This document shows positions 1 to 10,400 of a DNA stretch of 64,000 nucleotides, one piece after another. Source of the stretch: M3007 sp044226205 (GTDB lineage Bacteria > Bacteroidota > Bacteroidia > Chitinophagales > Saprospiraceae); the NCBI GenBank assembly GCA_044226205.1, contig JBGAHL010000018.1, positions 1 through 64,000 on the forward strand, given 5' to 3'. Under the pieces are notes generated by a model. That model was not told the origin of the DNA and did not search any database. It was given only the letters and a program-made list of their open reading frames with translations. The translations under genes and the position numbers were made by a program. Each line of letters opens with the position of its first letter. Within the stretch, counting starts at the first letter, position 1.

Positions 1-140
1 GCCCAATTCATCAACAATTGGTGCCATAGAACAGGAAATCGGCACCGAAAAGCTTCGATGCCGATTTACAGATTCCGTCAGGCCATCTCTAATTGCCTCG
101 CACATTGCTTGGCTCAAAATTCGGGATGACTCATGTTTTT
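1..140. other. No gene recognised at left edge
   Basis: This stretch holds no convincing coding region. On the minus strand a frame without stops runs from about position 130 to the window edge and could encode the first ~45 residues of a protein continuing to the left, but the translation resembles no family I know and there is no clear promoter, so I do not call a gene. Confidence 0.4.
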
Positions 141-267
141 ATTTAATTCAAGTGACCATACCCGCTTGCACTTTTTCACCGCAAAGGCGCCAAGACACCA
201 AGAAATTCGCGAACCCTTCGCGTGTTTGCGGTAAAAATGCAGTGGGTATAGTCACCTTGATTCAAAT
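141..267. repeat. MITE-like palindromic element, copy 1
   Basis: An imperfect inverted repeat: the left arm begins near 141 with ATTTAATTCAAGTGACCATA and the right arm ends near 267 with the near-complement (GTGGGTATAGTCACCTTGA...). Inside is a CACCGCAAAGGCGC / TTTGCGGT stem around a TTCGCGAACCC core. The same core and the outer TATACCC arms recur at about 14911-14990 and 41153-41268, so this is a dispersed element rather than a local terminator. It sits between the left edge and the 3' end of the TonB receptor gene. Confidence 0.7.
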
Positions 268-288
268 GCCTGATTACCTGTTTTTTAA

Positions 289-3069
289 TTAAAACGTCAC
301 ACCCAGCCGAGCAAAGATGCGCATCCCGTTGCCGCCCATCTGAACGGCATCCCATACGCCACCGGTTTCGGTGTTGTAGGCCCAGCCCGGCGCGCCGGGG
401 GCGTAGCCGAGGTCGGGATGTACGTTGAGGAAGTTGTCGACGCCAAGGTGCAGGGTGGCGTTTTTGACAAAGCGCCAGGAGGCGTAAGCATCGGGCACGA
501 ACTTGGCGCCGTAGATGTATTCGTCGGGCACGTAGCCGCTGCCGTCGTCTTTGGGCACCTCGGGATCGATACCCAGGCCGCTTTCGCCGTAGCCTTGCAG
601 CACGATTTCGCCGAAGTAGTTGAGGCGCGTGCCGATGGTGAAGTTGCCGAAGCCGTATTCGATGGTGGAAGCGAGTTTCACCGGCGGCGCGGACGCCAGA
701 ATGAACTTCTGTTCGCGGCTGCTCAGGAAGGTTTTGCGGTGGTTTTCCGTGTCGTTCAGCGCCGTGGGGACGTTGACGTCGTCGATGGTCATTTTCTGGA
801 TGTTGGCGGCCACGAGGAAACGGAAATGGCGGTTCTCCATGCGGCGGTTGTAGTCGAGCACGAGGTCGATACCGCGGTTGGTGGTGTTCACGGCGTTGGC
901 GAAGAACTGGGCCAGGCTCACGTTGAGGCGATTGAGCTCGTCGGTGAGGGCGGGGTTGAGGGTGGTATCGCTGGCATCGAATTGGCCGGAAAGCACCACG
1001 CGGTCTTTCACCTGCACCTGGTAGGCGTCGAGCGTGATCGTGAATTCGCGGATCGGGCGCCACGAGAAGCCCAGACTGGCGCTAAACGATTTTTCCTCCG
1101 TCAGTTCGGGAATGCCTGCCGCGCGGGTGATCGGGTTGTTGTTGGGCGCGATTTTCACCTCGGCGATATTGCCGCCCTGCACCGTGGTGAAGGTGGAACT
1201 GAAATTGATCTGCTGCAGCGAGGGTGCACGGAAACCCGTGCTGGCCGAGCCGCGGAGATTGAAATTGTCGGTGATTTTGTAGCGGGCCGAGAGTTTGCCG
1301 TTGGCGGTAAAGCCGAAGTCGGAGTAGTTCTCAAGGCGCACGGCGCCGCCTACCAGAAAACGATCGGTCACGTCGAGTTCGACGTCGGCGTAGGCGCCTA
1401 CGCAACTGCGGCTGGCGTCGGCCTCGTCGGAGGGCTGGTAGCCCGGGAAGCCCTGGGCGCCCGAAGCCTTGTCGGGGTCGTAGTTGCGGTAAGACGCTTC
1501 TTCGCCTGCGTAAAGCTGGTATTTTTCGAGACGGAATTCGGCCCCGAAAGCCAGGTTGAAGCCCGACATGATATCGGGGTACAGGCGGCTGAGGTTCAGG
1601 TTAGTCGTGTTTTGCAGGAAATTGAAACCACCGTCGTCGAAATGAGTTTGGGCGAAGCCCAGGCCGGCATTGAAGGTTTTGTCGCCGAAGAAATGGAAGT
1701 CGTTGTAGCCCGTGGCGTTGCTCAGGTCCCAGTTCCAGTCTTCGCCGAAATTGCCGCGCAAGCCGGCTGCAAGCGACAGATCCTGAATTTCGGTCTGGAT
1801 GTGCGGGTTGTAAAACAGTTCGCCGCCCGGCGTCGTCATGGTAATGCCGTCCACAGGGATCGGATTGCCGTTGTCGTCGGTGGGGAAGCGTTCGGGGCGC
1901 GCCGAGAAATTGCGGGTAAAGGCGTAGGCGTCCGATTCCTTGCGCGTGAAGCCGCCGAAGGTGTAGAGGGTCAGTTTGTCGTTATCCCTGAAAGGAATTT
2001 CAGCGTTGAACATGCCGCCGTACGATTTCAGGGAGCCGTCGCCGTGCGCGCGGCGGTAGATGTCGACGGGCAGTACGCCGGCGAGGTCCTGGCGGTAGGT
2101 TTTGCCGGCGTTGGCGTAGTTGAGTGTCAGGTTGAGGAAGCCGCCTTTTTGACCCAGCGGCAGTCCGTAATTGGCGGCGGCGCTGTACGTTACGCCGTCC
2201 ATTTTGTCTTCAAAAACGTACTGGCCTTTCAGTTCGTCGCCGTACACGTCCTTGGCGCCGTCTTTCAGGTAGGCCGGGTTGTAATCGGAGTCGAGGTAGC
2301 CGGAGAAACCGAAGTCGGCCGAGCCCGAGCGCACATTTTTTTTCAAAATAATATTGATCACACCCGCGATAGCGTCGGAGCCGTACTGGGCGGAAGCGCC
2401 GTCGCGCAGGATCTCGATGCGGTCGATGGATTGTGCGGGAATGGCGCTCAGGTCGGTGCCGGCGTTGCCGCGGCCGCGGGTGCCGAACACGGCGACGAAG
2501 GCCGTCTGGTGGCGGCGTTTGCCGTTGACGAGCACCAGCGTCTGGTCGGGACCGAGGCCGCGCAGGGTGGCCAGATCGATGTGGTCGGCGCCGTCGGAAC
2601 CGCTTTGTTTGTTGTAGTTGAAGGAGGGGGCGCTGTAATTGAGCATCGACGTGACGTCGTAGCGGGCCGTGGTGGGCGCTACCTGCCCGACGTTGATCAC
2701 GTCCACAGGCACAGGCGTCTCCGTTTGAACGCGGTTGCCGCGTCGCGAACCGACGATCACGATCTGCTCCAGCAGGGTTTCATCGGTCACGAGGGTGACG
2801 TCGAGCGTGGTGCGGCCGCCCAACGAGATTTCCTGGGTGGCAAAGCCCGTGTAGGAAAATACCACGACCGCGTTGGCACTGCTGACGCGCAGCGAGTAAG
2901 TGCCGTCGATGCCCGAAGCGGCACCAGTAGTGGTGCCTTTTTCTTTAATCGTGACGCCGGCGAGGCCCTGGCCCGTGTTGTCGGTCACCCGTCCGCGGAC
3001 GGTATTCTGGGCGGAAAGCCCGGGCAGTCCTGCGAACAAAAACAGCAGGAAGACAAACAGTTGCTTCAT
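289..3069 (-). CDS. TonB-dependent outer membrane receptor
   Basis: Outer membrane active transporter that would import a ligand using TonB/proton-motive energy; the ligand cannot be told from sequence. The 926-residue protein starts with a clear signal peptide (MKQLFVFLLFLFAGLPGLSA), followed by a carboxypeptidase-regulatory-like beta domain (about 22-100, typical of Bacteroidota receptors), the plug domain (about 115-235, with the GLGPDQTLVLVNGKRR signature) and a long beta-barrel ending in an aromatic residue (GVTF). The open frame extends 56 codons further upstream, but the signal peptide fixes the start at 3069, and a TACCTTTG box lies upstream. It has no SusD partner next to it, unlike the receptor at 16858. 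It is convergent with nothing recognisable on its left and divergent from the EAD protein on its right. Confidence 0.92.
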   Translation of the reverse strand: MKQLFVFLLFLFAGLPGLSAQNTVRGRVTDNTGQGLAGVTIKEKGTTTGAASGIDGTYSLRVSSANAVVVFSYTGFATQEISLGGRTTLDVTLVTDETLLEQIVIVGSRRGNRVQTETPVPVDVINVGQVAPTTARYDVTSMLNYSAPSFNYNKQSGSDGADHIDLATLRGLGPDQTLVLVNGKRRHQTAFVAVFGTRGRGNAGTDLSAIPAQSIDRIEILRDGASAQYGSDAIAGVINIILKKNVRSGSADFGFSGYLDSDYNPAYLKDGAKDVYGDELKGQYVFEDKMDGVTYSAAANYGLPLGQKGGFLNLTLNYANAGKTYRQDLAGVLPVDIYRRAHGDGSLKSYGGMFNAEIPFRDNDKLTLYTFGGFTRKESDAYAFTRNFSARPERFPTDDNGNPIPVDGITMTTPGGELFYNPHIQTEIQDLSLAAGLRGNFGEDWNWDLSNATGYNDFHFFGDKTFNAGLGFAQTHFDDGGFNFLQNTTNLNLSRLYPDIMSGFNLAFGAEFRLEKYQLYAGEEASYRNYDPDKASGAQGFPGYQPSDEADASRSCVGAYADVELDVTDRFLVGGAVRLENYSDFGFTANGKLSARYKITDNFNLRGSASTGFRAPSLQQINFSSTFTTVQGGNIAEVKIAPNNNPITRAAGIPELTEEKSFSASLGFSWRPIREFTITLDAYQVQVKDRVVLSGQFDASDTTLNPALTDELNRLNVSLAQFFANAVNTTNRGIDLVLDYNRRMENRHFRFLVAANIQKMTIDDVNVPTALNDTENHRKTFLSSREQKFILASAPPVKLASTIEYGFGNFTIGTRLNYFGEIVLQGYGESGLGIDPEVPKDDGSGYVPDEYIYGAKFVPDAYASWRFVKNATLHLGVDNFLNVHPDLGYAPGAPGWAYNTETGGVWDAVQMGGNGMRIFARLGVTF

Positions 3070-3126
3070 ACAAAATTGAGTTTTAGAAAATGAGTTCAGG
3101 AAAAATCGGGCTTTCGGTAGTCGCGC

Positions 3127-3134
3127 CAAAGGTA
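3127..3134 (-). promoter_or_regulatory. -7 promoter box of the TonB receptor gene
   Basis: Read on the minus strand this is TACCTTTG, a perfect match to the Bacteroidota -7 consensus TAnnTTTG, 57 bases upstream of the chosen ATG. No convincing -33 TTTG is seen. Confidence 0.5.
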
Positions 3135-3251
3135 ATATGTCGCTTGCGCTGATACTATAATTTAATCTTCCCGCCCACAGGCGTGTCCCGGCGTTCAAAA
3201 ATGCAGGGCCAATACCTGAAATGTCTGCACTTCCCACCCTAACTTTCGGAC

Positions 3252-4286
3252 ATGGATCAACAGCAGATCAAACATTGGATCGCCGAAGGCGACACAGGAG
3301 CGGCGCTCCGTCAGCTGCTCTCGGATGCGAGGGGAACTGCCGCTGAAAACGAACTGCTGCTGCTGGCCGCCCGTTTTCAAAAATACGAGCAAACCGTGCG
3401 CCTCGGCACGGCGAGTGAAGAAGAAAACCGCCAGGAACTCAACCGAATCAATTTCGCCCTCCTGCAACTGGCTGATACTTTCGCCGAATGGTCCGTGCAA
3501 AAAGTAACCCGCCCGGCGCGCAAGTGGTACTGGCTGCTCGTTCCGCTGGCTGCGGCCCTCGCGCTGCTCTGGTATTTTGCTCAAAAACGGCCCGGCGCAC
3601 CCTCCGAAGGGGTGGTTTACCAGTTTCGCTACAAACAACACGGCATTCCAAGCGACGTACTGCACCAAATAGATTCCCTGCAAAAGGTGGGTCAAATGCT
3701 TCGCGACCTTTCGCTGGGGCCGCGCGGCGAATGGGCTGTTCTTTACGGTCGCAACCGCTTTTTGCACAACGGCAGCTTGTCCAACCTGCTTCTCCGGCAG
3801 ATGGACACCCTCCAGCGGCTGCACGACGCGGAATTCAAAGGGCTCTATCTGGGCGCCAATTCGGAGGCTTTGCTGCGTTTTAACCGCAACGAATTCTGGT
3901 TTTCCGAGCAGCATGGCCTGCCTTCCAGTTTGATCGACACCCTTTTCCTTTGCTATCGGCTCGACCGCGAGATTCGCGACGCCGCCGTGGCACCCGACGG
4001 CTCTTGGGTGGTGCTGTGGAATCAGGCGGGTTTTACCTGCGAAAACGTGCACGACTCCCTCTACACCTACCTGCGCCGTTCGAGCATGGAATACAACCGG
4101 CCGCTCAAAGGCATCACGTTCAGCACCGACGGCGGCTGGGTGCTGCTCTACGATTTCAACAATTACTGGTTCGGATTTGTCGATCCAGCCTTGACCGAAG
4201 CGCTGGCCGAGCTCAGGGAAAACCGGCAGGAAATCCTCGATGTTTTTATGCGAAGGGGCGATGAATGGCTCGTTTTGTATCGCTAG
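3252..4286 (+). CDS. Membrane protein with N-terminal effector-associated domain (EAD11-like) and extracytoplasmic repeats
   Basis: 344 residues. Residues 1-80 fit effector-associated domain 11: a short helix with IAEGDTGAALRQLL, then ENELLLLAARFQKYEQTVRL and ENRQELNRINFALLQLAD. EADs are small adaptor domains that couple effectors and sensors in bacterial conflict and signalling systems through like-with-like contacts. One membrane helix follows (about 93-111, WYWLLVPLAAALALLWYFAQ). The remainder, which would lie outside the cytoplasm, repeats a strand motif: GEWAVLYG, GSWVVLWN, GGWVLLYD, DEWLVLYR, as in a beta-propeller or related fold. A near-consensus -7 box (TAACTTTC) ends four bases before the ATG, suggesting a leaderless transcript. 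No EAD partner lies next door. The domain assignment is by motif memory; the function is inference. Confidence 0.7.
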   Translation: MDQQQIKHWIAEGDTGAALRQLLSDARGTAAENELLLLAARFQKYEQTVRLGTASEEENRQELNRINFALLQLADTFAEWSVQKVTRPARKWYWLLVPLAAALALLWYFAQKRPGAPSEGVVYQFRYKQHGIPSDVLHQIDSLQKVGQMLRDLSLGPRGEWAVLYGRNRFLHNGSLSNLLLRQMDTLQRLHDAEFKGLYLGANSEALLRFNRNEFWFSEQHGLPSSLIDTLFLCYRLDREIRDAAVAPDGSWVVLWNQAGFTCENVHDSLYTYLRRSSMEYNRPLKGITFSTDGGWVLLYDFNNYWFGFVDPALTEALAELRENRQEILDVFMRRGDEWLVLYR

Positions 4287-4410
4287 GCAAGCCCCGAATC
4301 AAGGCGCTTGGGGCAGTGCCGGCTCCGGGCAAATGTTAGCTTTTTCGTAATCTTGCAGCGATACGCCCCTCTGTCCGATCTTTCGTATTTCTGATTGATA
4401 CTGCTGTCTC

Positions 4411-7400
4411 ATGAGAAAACTCTACACTGTCCTCCTGTCCTGTCTGTTTTTTTGGTCTTTTTCCCTGCGGGCGCAATGCCCGATCACGGTGAACGCGGGT
4501 GAAGATATTTATCTGTGCAGTCCGCCCACGCCCACGGAGCTCAACGGAAGCATCGATGGCGATTACCTTTCCTTCGCCTGGACGCCCCTTTCGGGCCTGT
4601 CCAATACCAACACCTTGTCGCCCGGGGTGAATGTGACCCAGACCTCAACTTATGTGTTGACCGCCACCACGGTCGATCCTTCCAATAACCTGATCGCCAA
4701 CGGGGATTTTGAAGGCGGCAATTCGGACTTCTCCAGCGACTACGTGTTTAATCCCGGAGACCTGGTGCCGGAAGGCTATTACGATGTATTGGACAATCCA
4801 CAGGACGACCACCCCGGCTTTCAACCCTGCAACGACCACACTTCGGGCAGCGGCAACATGATGGTGGTCAATGGCGCCGGCACCCCCAATCAGGACGTTT
4901 GGTGCCAAACGGTGTCCGTGATGCCCAATACCCAGTATGCTTTTTCTGCCTGGGTGACCACGGTGGTGGCGGCTTCGCCGGCCCTCCTCCAGTTTTCCAT
5001 CAACGGACAAACGATCGGACCGATCTTCAGCGCGCCGAGCCAAACCTGTGTGTGGCAGAATTTTTACCAAATCTGGAACAGCGGCAGCGCCTCCAGCGCG
5101 ACGATTTGTATCGTCAATATGAATACGACCCTCGGCGGTAACGACTTCGCACTCGACGATATCTCGTTTTCACCCATTTGCAAAGTGAGCGACACGGTCG
5201 TGGTGCATGTCGTCACGGTGACCGCCGTGGCGGCCCCGACGGTTATCACGATCCCCTGCGAGGGCGCCACGGTGACGCTTTCGGGCGCCGGCAGCAGCAC
5301 GGGCATCAATTATTCCTACCAATGGGACACCCCCGACGGCAATATCGTGTCGGGCGAAAACACCCTGAACCCGGTTGTGAATGCCCCTGGACAATACATT
5401 TTGACCGTAACTTTTGAAAAAGACGGCTACATCTGCGAAAAGACAGCCATAGTAAACGTCATTCTTTCCCCCAATCCCTTGTCCGCATGGATCAACCCGC
5501 CGCAACCGCTTGGTTGTGGAAGTTCGGGTACGACCAACCTCGTCGGCAACTCCAACCAGGGCGCTGTCAGCTGGCAATGGTCCACCAACGACGGCAATAT
5601 CGTGTCGGGACAAAACGCCAAAACCTGTGTCGTCAACGCTCCCGGGATTTACGAACTGCTGGTGACCAATATTATCAATGGCTGCACGGCCGTCGTGGAA
5701 GTGTCGGTGACAACCGCCACCAACCCGCCGCTGGCCAACGCCGCCGCCGGCACAATCACCTGCATCGACACAACAACCGTCCTGTCGGGCGCGGGCAGCA
5801 GCACGGGCAACAACATCACCTATTCCTGGACGACCTCCAACGGCACGATCCTGTCGGGTCAAAATACCCTCAACGCCGTGGCCGGCACGCCGGGAACTTA
5901 TTTTTTACATGTCACCAATACTTCCAACAACTGTATCGCCAACGACACGGTGACGGTCAGCGGCAACCTTGCGCCGCCTGTCCCGGGTATCCAGACACCC
6001 GGCACCCTGACCTGCGCCAACGATACCCTGACCCTTTCCGGCACCGTGGCGCCGGCAAATGCAAGTTTTACCTGGGCAGCCTCCGGCGGGGGCAATATCA
6101 CGGGCGGCAACGGTACCCTTAACCCGCAGATCAATACGCCCGGCACCTACACCCTGTCCGCCACCAACCCGGCCAATGGTTGCAAGGCCTCCGCAAGCGT
6201 CAATGTGACGCAAAACATCCTTGCGCCAACGGTGAATATCCAGCCGGCCGACTCGATCACCTGTCAGTCGCCGAGCATTTCTCTCGACGGCTCCGCTTCG
6301 TCGAACGGCGCCACGTACAGTTTCCAATGGACGGCTTCCGGCGGCGGCAACGTGGTGAGCGGCGACACGACGCTGGCGCCTGTTGTCAATGCAGCCGGTG
6401 TTTATACTTTGTTGATTACAAATAACTTAAATGGCTGCACGGCTTCCGGGGCAGTACCCGTTGTGGCCGACCAGAATGTCGTGTCGGCGGTAGCCAATTC
6501 ACCCGACACCCTGACCTGCGCTGCCGATACTATCGCACTGAATGCGGGCGGTTCATCGAGCGGGCCCTCGATCACCTACGCATGGAGCACCGGCAACGGC
6601 AATATTGTTGGCGGTGGCGGCACGCCCAACCCGATGGTCGATCTGCCCGGCACTTACCAGTTGCTCGTGACCAATACGGCCAACGGTTGTTCGGCAACCG
6701 ACCTGGTGCAAGTGTCGCAAAACACGGCCCAGCCGCAGTTGCAGATCGTGCCGCCCGGCGAACTTACCTGTGCAAACCCTGTGCAGTCACTTTCGGGGCA
6801 AAACCTTTCCGCCGGCAATTTCATCTATGCATGGACGACTTCCGGCGGCGGCAATATTTTGTCGGGCGACAGTACCCTGAACCCCGTCGTGAACACGGCG
6901 GGCAATTACACCCTTACTGCCTGGAACCTCAACAACGGATGCTCTTCACAGGTCTCCACTTCGGTGACAGTCGAAACGGGTACTCCGACCGCTGTGATCG
7001 CCCCGGCGCCTGTGCTCAATTGTTCCCTGCTCTCGATCACCCTCAATACGGGGGGCTCCTCCACGGGCGCCCAGTACACCTACGATTGGGCGGTTTCTCC
7101 CGGCGGCAACATCAGCGCGGGCGACGGCACCCAGGCCCCGGTCGTCGATGCGCCCGGACAATATTCCCTGACGATTACCAATAACCAGAACGGTTGCACG
7201 GCCACCAGTACGGTCACGGTCAGCCAGGATGTCGCCCTTCCCCTTGCCGATGCGGGCGCCGACGGCTTGCTCAATTGCTACAATCCTGTGTTCAACCTCG
7301 CCGCGGCCTTGCCTCCCGGCCCCGGCATGCAATTCCAGTGGACTACCTCGGGCGGTAATTTGATTGGCGACCCCGGTGCGACCAGCATTGACTGCGACCA

Positions 7401-10400
7401 GGCCGGGACCTATTATTTGATGGTGACCAATACGGTCAACCATTGTGTGAGCATGGACACCGTATTGGTGACGGCCAATCAGACCGATCCTGCGCTGAGC
7501 CTGGCCACACCGGCAGTGCTGGGCTGCGTGCTGACCCAGACGAGCCTTTCCGCCACGGCCTCCGGCAGCACCCCTGCGTTGACTTACAACTGGCAAACTG
7601 CCGACGGACAATTCGTGTCGGGGCAGTCTGGCGCTACTCCGGTCGTTGATGCCCCGGGCACTTATCAGCTCACGGTTACCGACCCGGTCAACGGCTGCAC
7701 CACGACCGGCCAGGTTGCCGTTTTGGAAAACCTGACGCCGCCGATCGTACAAATTGACCCGCCTTCCGTGCTCACCTGCGCGTTGACCCAGTTCAATTTG
7801 CAAGGCGACGGTACAGGCAATGCAAGCTGGTCAACTGCCGATGGCAACATCGTGTCCGGAGGCAGTCAGTTTGGCCCCACGCTCATCGATGCGCCGGGCA
7901 CCTATGTGCTCAGTTCCGTCGATCCCGTCAATGGTTGTACGGCCCAGACTTCGGTCACGGTGGCCCAGAATGTTACGGAGCCCGCGGTCAGTGCCGGCAC
8001 GGATGCGACCCTGAGTTGTGCGGTCAACAGCCTGGGACTCAGCGGCTCCGCCAATGGTCAGGGTACGCTGGGTTACACCTGGACGCCCACGGCGGGCGGC
8101 AATATTTTGAGCGGCGCTAATACGCCGACTCCGGTCATCGATGCGCCGGGTATTTACACCCTGTTGGTCACCGATGCTGCCAATGGTTGCACCAGTTCCG
8201 ACGCGGTACAAATTTTTGAAGACGCCAACGCGCCGCAGGCCGATGCCGGCGCACCCTCGACCCTCAATTGCCTGGTCGGACAAATTACCCTCAACGGCAG
8301 CGGCAGCACCGGCGCGGGTATTTCCTACCAATGGACGGCGTCCGGCGGCGGCAATATTTTGAGCAATGCCAATACCCTTTCTCCCACGATCAATGCCCCC
8401 GGGGTGTATGAACTGTTGGTTACCAATGCCAATAACGGTTGCACCGCCACGGCTACATTGACCATTCCGCAAGACATTGAAAATCCGCAAGTGGATGCCG
8501 GCGCGGGCCCCGTTTTGACCTGCACCCAAACCTCCCAGGGATTGAGCGCCACGGCTACTACCCTCAACGGCGGCGCCCTGCAATACAGCTGGCAAACGAC
8601 CGGCGGCGCCATACTCTCGGGCGCCAATACGCCGACTCCGATTATCGGCGCGGCAGGGGTGTATGTTTTAACCGTACAAAACCTGCTCAACGGCTGCACG
8701 GCTACCGATCAGACCACGGTCAGCATCGATACGCTGGCCCCGACCATCGCCGCGGCAGCACCGACAACCCTGACCTGTTCACTTCCGCAGGTCAGTGTAA
8801 ACGGCACGGTTCAGCAACCGGCCAACGGCTTCACGGCGTCCTGGACGACCGCAACCGGCAATATCCTGAGCGGAGCAAATACCCTAAATATTACCGTGGA
8901 TCAGCCCGGTACGTACCAGTTATTGGTGCAAAATCAGCAGAACGGCTGTACCACCACGGCATCGGCAGGCGTGCAACAAAACATTTTGCCGCCCGTAGCC
9001 AGCGTCGCGCCGGCTGCTATGATTACCTGCGACGACCCGCAAATCAGTCTCGACGCGACGGGTTCCTCCAGTATCGAAGCGCTGTCGTTTTCCTGGACCG
9101 CTTCAAACGGCGGCGTGATAACGACCGGGAGCAACAGCGCCACTCCAGGCGTCTCGGCGGCCGGTACCTACACCGTTGTCGTGACCAACCAGGGCAACGG
9201 TTGTACGGACAGCGCCGTTCAGACCGTCGCTATCGATACGCTTGCGCCGGCAACTGCCATTATTTCGCCTTTGCCGCTCACCTGCACGCGCGACACGGTG
9301 ACGCTCAATGCCGGGGCATCCGACAGCGGCCCCAATTTTTCTGCGACCTGGACGACCACTGGCGGGCATTTTACCAGCGGGCAAAATACCCTGTTCCCGG
9401 GTGCCGATCAGCCGGGCCTGTACACCCTCGTAGTAGAAAACCTGAGCACTGGCTGTACCGGCACGGCCAATATTAACCTGCCTCAAAATATCGCCCCGCC
9501 GCAAGCGGACGCCGGCCCGCCGGCTGCGCTGGATTGCTCGCAACCGCAGGCTGTGTTGCAGGGCAGCAGCACGACGCAAGCCACCTTGAGTTATCAATGG
9601 GCGACGAACGGCGGCCAAATCGTGTCGGGCGGCAGCACGGCTAACCCGACAGTCGGTACGGCCGGACAATATCAGCTGACCGTTACGAACACGGAAAACG
9701 GTTGCACGGCAAGCGATCAGGTGCTGGTCACCGAAATTCCGCCCCCGGTTTTTGATCCAACACCCGAGCACCCTGACTGCCTCGATCCCAAAGGCGAAAT
9801 CGATTTCGGAACGGTCAGCGGCGGTACGCCGCCCTTCCGGTATTCCATAGATGGCGGCGTTCATTTTCAAAACAACCCGGTATTCGGCAACCTTTCGGCG
9901 AATACTTACGAACTAGTTGTGACGGACGATCACGGCTGCACAGCCGAAGACCAATTGACGCTCAACGAGCCGATATTCCCCACCGTCACTTTGCCGAATG
10001 CCCTCACCATCGAACTGGGCGACAGCGAGCAATTGCACCCGGAAATCAACTTGTCCTATAGCGATATCGCCAGTTGGCAATGGTCGCCGGCCGATTACCT
10101 GTCGTGCAACGATTGTCCCGAACCGACCGTATTGCCCCTGCGCAGCACCCTGTATCACCTGACCATCACCGATGCAAACGGGTGCACGGCTTCGGCGCCG
10201 GTGCAGGTGCGCGTCAACCGGCAGAAGAGCATTTATGCACCCAATATTTTCTCGCCGAATGGCGACGGGGTGAATGAGACATTCAAAATCTTCGGCAAAG
10301 GCGTGACCGACATTCGGAATCTGGCGGTGTTTGACCGCTGGGGCAACCAGGTGTTTTTTACCGAACATCTCGACCCGATCAGCGAAGACGGCGGCTGGAA

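Noticed and set aside
1..130. Open minus-strand frame at the left edge
   Set aside because: Only about 45 codons, no recognisable family, and no upstream promoter; too little to call a partial gene.
418..3093. Long open frame on the plus strand antisense to the TonB receptor
   Set aside because: Mirror frame of a GC-rich gene; its translation is Val/Ala/Gly-rich without any family pattern, and the other strand has a full receptor with signal peptide.
5280..9700. Regular repeats resembling a CRISPR array at low resolution
   Set aside because: Repeats are in frame at about 230-250 bases, encode protein units and have no short palindromic repeat-spacer structure.
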